A DNA stretch of 10,505 nucleotides from Euperipatoides rowelli (Eukaryota; Onychophora; Udeonychophora; Euonychophora; Peripatopsidae): assembly GCA_003024985.2 (NCBI GenBank), contig PXIH01S0021808.1; one strand, written 5' to 3'. Below the pieces are notes generated by a model. That model ran no database searches. It was not told the origin of the DNA and worked only from the letters and a program-made list of their open reading frames with translations. The translations under genes were made by a program, and so were the position numbers. Of this stretch, positions 8,246 to 10,505 are shown piece by piece; the first letter of the stretch is position 1, and each line of letters starts with the position of its first letter.

Positions 8246-8535
8246 CATGCAGAAGGTGATGGAGATATTGTCATAGTTGAGTACGGTGTAAAGTCTTCAA
8301 TTATGCTTGGGGAAGACTCAGATTTATTAATCCTTTTGTTGAATAATTCTTCAGGTAGCAGATTCTCATTGAATATTCAATAAGGAAAATCACAGCAACC
8401 AACCTATGACATTCACAAGATACAACTACCAATGGGTTAAAAAGTCTGCAGAGATTTACTTTTTTTTCACGCCTTCACCGGATGCGATTACGCCTCACAC
8501 TTTTATGGAATTGGCAAAAATACTTCATTCAAGAT
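8246..8535 (+). other. XPG/FEN-like nuclease core with helix-hairpin-helix signature
   Basis: Three acidic motifs occur in one frame. EGDGD (8252-8266) corresponds to the XPG-I Glu/Asp pair, GEDSD (8309-8323) to the next Asp pair (TEDxD type), and GCDYASHFYGIGK (8480-8518) to the GxDYxxxIxGIGxK block of FEN1/XPG, where the Asp is a metal ligand and GIG-K is the helix-two-turn-helix DNA grip. Spacing and order are those of structure-specific 5' nucleases. Stops at 8381 and 8438 interrupt the copy, but all the named acidic residues are kept. A plain PIN-domain relationship is the alternative reading. Confidence 0.6.
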
Positions 8536-8918
8536 GCTTATGACCTGCACTGAACTTCAGGAACTAGCAGAAGTATTTTTTTCTAGCAACATAACCCATG
8601 CTGAAATTGAAGATGCTGGGGGAAAAACATACTTCTTTTATATGGGGCCAGAAACAAAGAAATGCTTGAAGATCTGCGTTGTCGAGCCTACAAGAAAAAA
8701 GTTGAAACTTCAAAGTCCTTTGTTAAACCTCAGCAGCTACCTCCAACAGCATCAGCGGTCAAATATCATGCATTCAGAAGTTATTTCCAAATTCAACAAT
8801 GGCTGAAAAATAATGATGGAGATGCTTGTTGTTTGGGATGGCCGAAATAAATAATGAATATTTCCCGAAACTCAGTGACTTGCCTCCAGTGCCAATTTCT
8901 TTGCTGTCACTTATCTGA

Positions 8919-9017
8919 TGCAAATGTAAAAATGGTTGCGATAATATGTGTTGCAGCTGTTGGAAGATGAACTTACCATGTAGTGATGTCTGTGGATACT
9001 GCCAAGAGTCGGGATGT
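8919..9017 (+). other. CXC (tesmin/TSO1-like) cysteine cluster at the C-terminus
   Basis: The frame 8838-9086 crosses one stop at 8916 and then shows CKCKNGC, CCSC, CSDVC, GYC and SGC: nine or more cysteines in 33 residues with C-x-C spacing. This resembles the zinc-binding CXC/TCR repeat that binds DNA in tesmin and TSO1 proteins. An acidic tail follows and the frame ends at TGA 9084-9086. The DNA-binding role is inferred from the family. Confidence 0.65.
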
Positions 9018-9086
9018 GAAAATATCCCATTTGATTACTCTGTGAGTGATTCAATAGACTGTGACGTGATCAATGAGGAAAATTGA

Positions 9087-9452
9087 TTGAATTTTTAGAT
9101 TGGTATTCATCCTAATTTTTTTAATCGTATATGACTTTTTTCCTTTTGATACTTCAAGTTGTTTTATATGAAAAATTAAAAAGTAGTTAAAATAAATAAA
9201 AAAAATTTAAGTCTAATACTTAAATGCAGATAATTTATTTGAAATTTAGAGTCCAATTTATAATTTTAAGTGAAATTTGAAATTTAGAACAGAATGCATT
9301 CTCAAAAAATGCGAATTTAGTTAAAATATATACACCACACTTATTTATTGCAACAGAATAAGTGATAGTCACAAACTGCCGCTTTCCCAGCCACCATTTT
9401 GAAATATGAAGTTTTTCTCAATTTTCCCATGGCTGAATTTTGTCTAAATTGA
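9087..9452 (+). other. 3' UTR and right subterminal region of the TIR element, with polyadenylation signals
   Basis: This is non-coding, very AT-rich DNA after the stop. AATAAA occurs at 9191-9196 and 9195-9200, about 105 bases after the stop codon, and fits a transcript end. Near the right end, GCCACCATTTTGAA (9390-9403) and AATTTTGTCTAA (9436-9447) are inverted matches to the left subterminal words. Confidence 0.55.
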
Positions 9453-9513
9453 TTGTGTTGCAAACTTGCAATTAGTCCTGGGTAAAGCCATTTTTTTTTG
9501 GTATATTACCCTG
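9453..9513. repeat. Right terminal inverted repeat
   Basis: This is the inverted counterpart of 6289-6331. It is longer because of two local changes: a TTGCAAAC/TTGCAA partial tandem duplication at 9458-9471, and a run of nine T at 9491-9499. It ends GTATATTACCCTG, and the next bases (ACTAGAC) resume the element B endonuclease frame. Confidence 0.85.
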
Positions 9514-9882
9514 ACTAGACTTATACTTTAGAGATATGAGGTCTAATTTTATTATTCAAGAAATAGATAGACTACTTGCAATTAATATAAATGTGGTCAT
9601 ATACATAATAGGAGACTTCAATGATATGAACACAAACTTTTTAAATAAGGTGCCTAATTTCAAGCAGATTATAAAAGTGCCCACTAGGAAAAATAATGTG
9701 CTAGACAAATGTTATTATACCAACCTAATTTCAAAAATACTACTATAATTCACCCAATTCATACTTCTGATCACGTAATGATTCTTATTAAACCAGAACA
9801 ACAAATCACACCTATGATTAATAAAAAATCGATATGGATTAGACGAAAAAAGGAATTCATATTGATTCGGGCCACCTCTTAA
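9514..9882 (+). pseudogene. Endonuclease domain, C-terminal half, element B (resumes after the TIR element)
   Basis: The frame through 9515-9748 reads LDLYFRDM, then IIQEIDRLL, then VVIYIIGDFNDMNTNFLN with the catalytic GDFN, then FKQIIKVPTRKNNVLDKCY, the usual block before the last endonuclease strand. A frameshift near 9735 leads to TTIIHPIHTSDHVMILIKPE, which carries the catalytic SDH (9766-9774). The frame ends at TAA 9880-9882. This supplies exactly the motifs missing from the 5' segment of element B, so the two are one domain split by the insertion. No RT follows, which is unusual because non-LTR elements normally lose their 5' ends. Confidence 0.8.
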
Positions 9883-10245
9883 TTATATTTAATTCATTAA
9901 AACAGGGCTTATTTCTTATAGCACTTTTGTCATGGAAATTTAGCAATAGTTATTTGTTTTTATGTCACAATTTGTCATCAGAGCATTCCTATTTAAAGTG
10001 TTACTCTGCCATATGTTTCCCTTTATTTAAACACCTCAAGAGCTCATTTCATTTCTACAATGTCTTTCTTGTAATTTACATTATTTTAACATACAGTAGC
10101 AAGAGTGATGAAATTATAGCCAGTTTAGTATTATTACTGCTGATAAACAGATATCATGATTTCAACATATAGAATTTCAACACCTAATACCCTTTTAATA
10201 AATGTATTGAACATATAAATTAATAAACCGTAATCAATCATATTT

Positions 10246-10274
10246 AATAAATTGATCTATATTGATCATTTATT
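10246..10274. repeat. AT-rich imperfect palindrome around TGATC / GATCA
   Basis: AATAAATTGATC and GATCATTTATT are inverted copies with one base missing, separated by six bases. AT-rich palindromes of this size arise often by chance here. Confidence 0.45.
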
Positions 10275-10333
10275 GATACATATAGATATAATAAAACAAA
10301 TCGTTTGCCCATGTCATCATAAATGTCAATCAG

Positions 10334-10370
10334 TGTAGAATCTCAAGCTTATAAGAGGCTTGATTCTACA
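10334..10370. repeat. Bulged inverted repeat (TGTAGAATC ... GATTCTACA)
   Basis: A 9-bp perfect stem is extended by AAGC/GCTT after a two-base bulge and closes on an 11-base loop containing TTATAAGA. It stands out in sequence that otherwise has little structure. It may be an element end, a small RNA hairpin or chance. Confidence 0.55.
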
Positions 10371-10505
10371 GGCTGTTAGCACAGTTCAAATGTAGTGTTT
10401 GTCTGCCTATGTGAAAAGGGTAGGGAGATTTGAGCATACTTTGTTGACCCCTCCCCTAAAATAGTTATTGATCAGATTTTGATATGTATGCACCATTTTC
10501 AAATT

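Larger units (their letters stand above)
6537..9086 (+). pseudogene. XPG/FEN-like nuclease with N-terminal Cys/His modules and C-terminal CXC domain (TIR element gene, decayed)
   Basis: The protein (about 850 codons) is readable in order but needs some eight frame changes plus stops. ATG 6537 has a strong Kozak context and MCKIC follows; then NCIFC (frame 6676-6891), AADSVYHRSCSTKYS (6989-7033), EIKKLAFFKLCSYLEE (7041-7187), KMKEFLDVPNEEPYDKKWMK (7129-7359), IETAACLIKSDVIGK (to 7520), and 7519-7782 with IECIVQACWPRALIVPLQL and FCSSYSEVKKFERSA. Next come ASDNIDHNVQTLTG (7833-7874) and NTFHGMGMLASIT. One frame from about 7877 to 8806, with stops at 8084, 8381 and 8438, holds IHAEGDGDIVIV, GEDSDLLILLL and HAFTGCDYASHFYGIGK. 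SFVKPQQLPPTASAVKYHAF follows in another frame, and 8838-9086 ends in a CXC cluster. The acidic residues match the metal ligands of XPG/FEN nucleases. Whether it acts as a transposase is not known. Confidence 0.7.
6289..9513 (+). mobile_element. TIR-bounded DNA transposon with an XPG/FEN-like nuclease and CXC-domain gene
   Basis: This is a 3225-bp insertion whose ends are inverted copies beginning CAGGGTAA and ending TTACCCTG. The similarity extends inward over about 45-60 bp and on to matched subterminal words. It splits the endonuclease domain of element B: the left flank reads AYYPPNDDV and the right flank reads LDLYFRDM, in the same frame. The only gene inside (6537-9086) is a decayed multidomain protein with zinc-binding-like modules, a FEN/XPG-like nuclease core and a C-terminal CXC cluster. 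I recognise this protein as a repeat-associated family found widely in invertebrate genomes, but I know no established transposon superfamily name for it. No DDE/RNase H transposase was seen. No clear target site duplication was found; a TGAC direct repeat at 6283-6286 and 9512-9515 is the best candidate. Confidence 0.75.
9883..10505. other. AT-rich stretch without recognisable gene
   Basis: No RT, RNA gene or known element is recognised. An open frame at 9927-10172 has no ATG-supported start and no motifs, and it is rich in hydrophobic residues as expected from AT-rich DNA. A near-palindrome lies at 10246-10274 and a longer hairpin at 10334-10370. The last 20 bases contain CACCATTTTCAAAT, similar to the right subterminal word of the TIR element. 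Confidence 0.45.

Noticed and set aside
6289-9513. Assignment of the TIR element to hAT, P, piggyBac or Kolobok
   Set aside because: The CAGGG start recalls hAT, but there is no 8-bp duplication and no hAT transposase motif. There are no TTAA flanks for piggyBac or Kolobok. None of these could be supported.
9927-10172. 81-codon open frame with hydrophobic segments
   Set aside because: It has no ATG at its start, no motif and AT-driven composition. It is not supported as a gene.
10421-10460. G-rich and C-rich tracts (GGGTAGGGAG and CCCCTCCCC) as a hairpin
   Set aside because: The pairing is out of register and imperfect, so it was not reported as a structure.
1-10505. CRISPR array or prokaryotic operon
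   Set aside because: There are no regularly spaced direct repeats. All coding remnants are eukaryotic transposable-element types.

Overview
This is a eukaryotic, AT-rich, gene-poor stretch that looks like a graveyard of mobile elements. No host gene, tRNA or rRNA was recognised. All the coding remnants belong to transposable elements whose frames are broken by frameshifts and stops. The families (APE-type non-LTR retrotransposons with a 2A-like peptide and a PHD finger, and a TIR-bounded DNA element carrying an XPG/FEN-like nuclease with a CXC domain) point to an invertebrate animal. I cannot place it to phylum from sequence alone. Four ambiguous bases (330, 7384, 7465, 7489) are consistent with an assembly of repetitive DNA.

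Layout, all on the + strand. (1) Bases 1-~627: the 3' end of non-LTR retrotransposon C, giving the C-terminal part of the reverse transcriptase, a polyadenylation signal and a short repetitive tail. (2) ~1150-5540: nearly complete non-LTR retrotransposon A, of the CR1/L2-like type. In order it has ORF1 (hydrophobic leader, 2A-like SGDIEINPGP, PHD finger, coiled coil, RRM-like region), an APE endonuclease, a reverse transcriptase with intact catalytic motifs, a C-terminal domain and an AATAAA-rich tail. (3) ~5541-6288 and 9514-~9882: retrotransposon B, of which only the start of the endonuclease ORF and the end of the endonuclease domain remain. (4) 6289-9513: a 3225-bp element with imperfect terminal inverted repeats (CAGGGTAA...TTACCCTG) inserted inside the endonuclease domain of B. 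Removing it rejoins the two halves of B in one reading frame. (5) 9883-10505: no recognisable gene, only AT-rich DNA with a hairpin.

The most interesting object is the nested element. Its single decayed gene (6537-9086) encodes, in order, Cys/His zinc-binding-like modules, a conserved DNIDHN...TFHGMGM block, and an acidic nuclease core (EGDGD, GEDSD, GCDYASHFYGIGK). The spacing and motifs of that core resemble XPG/FEN1 nucleases including their helix-hairpin-helix, and a tesmin/TSO1-like CXC cysteine cluster follows. I saw no DDE transposase in it. A TIR-bounded element whose only gene is a FEN-like nuclease with a CXC domain may represent a poorly described class of DNA transposon.

The order of events can be read from the nesting: B was in place before the DNA element inserted. 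The DNA element then decayed, and B also lost its reverse transcriptase half.
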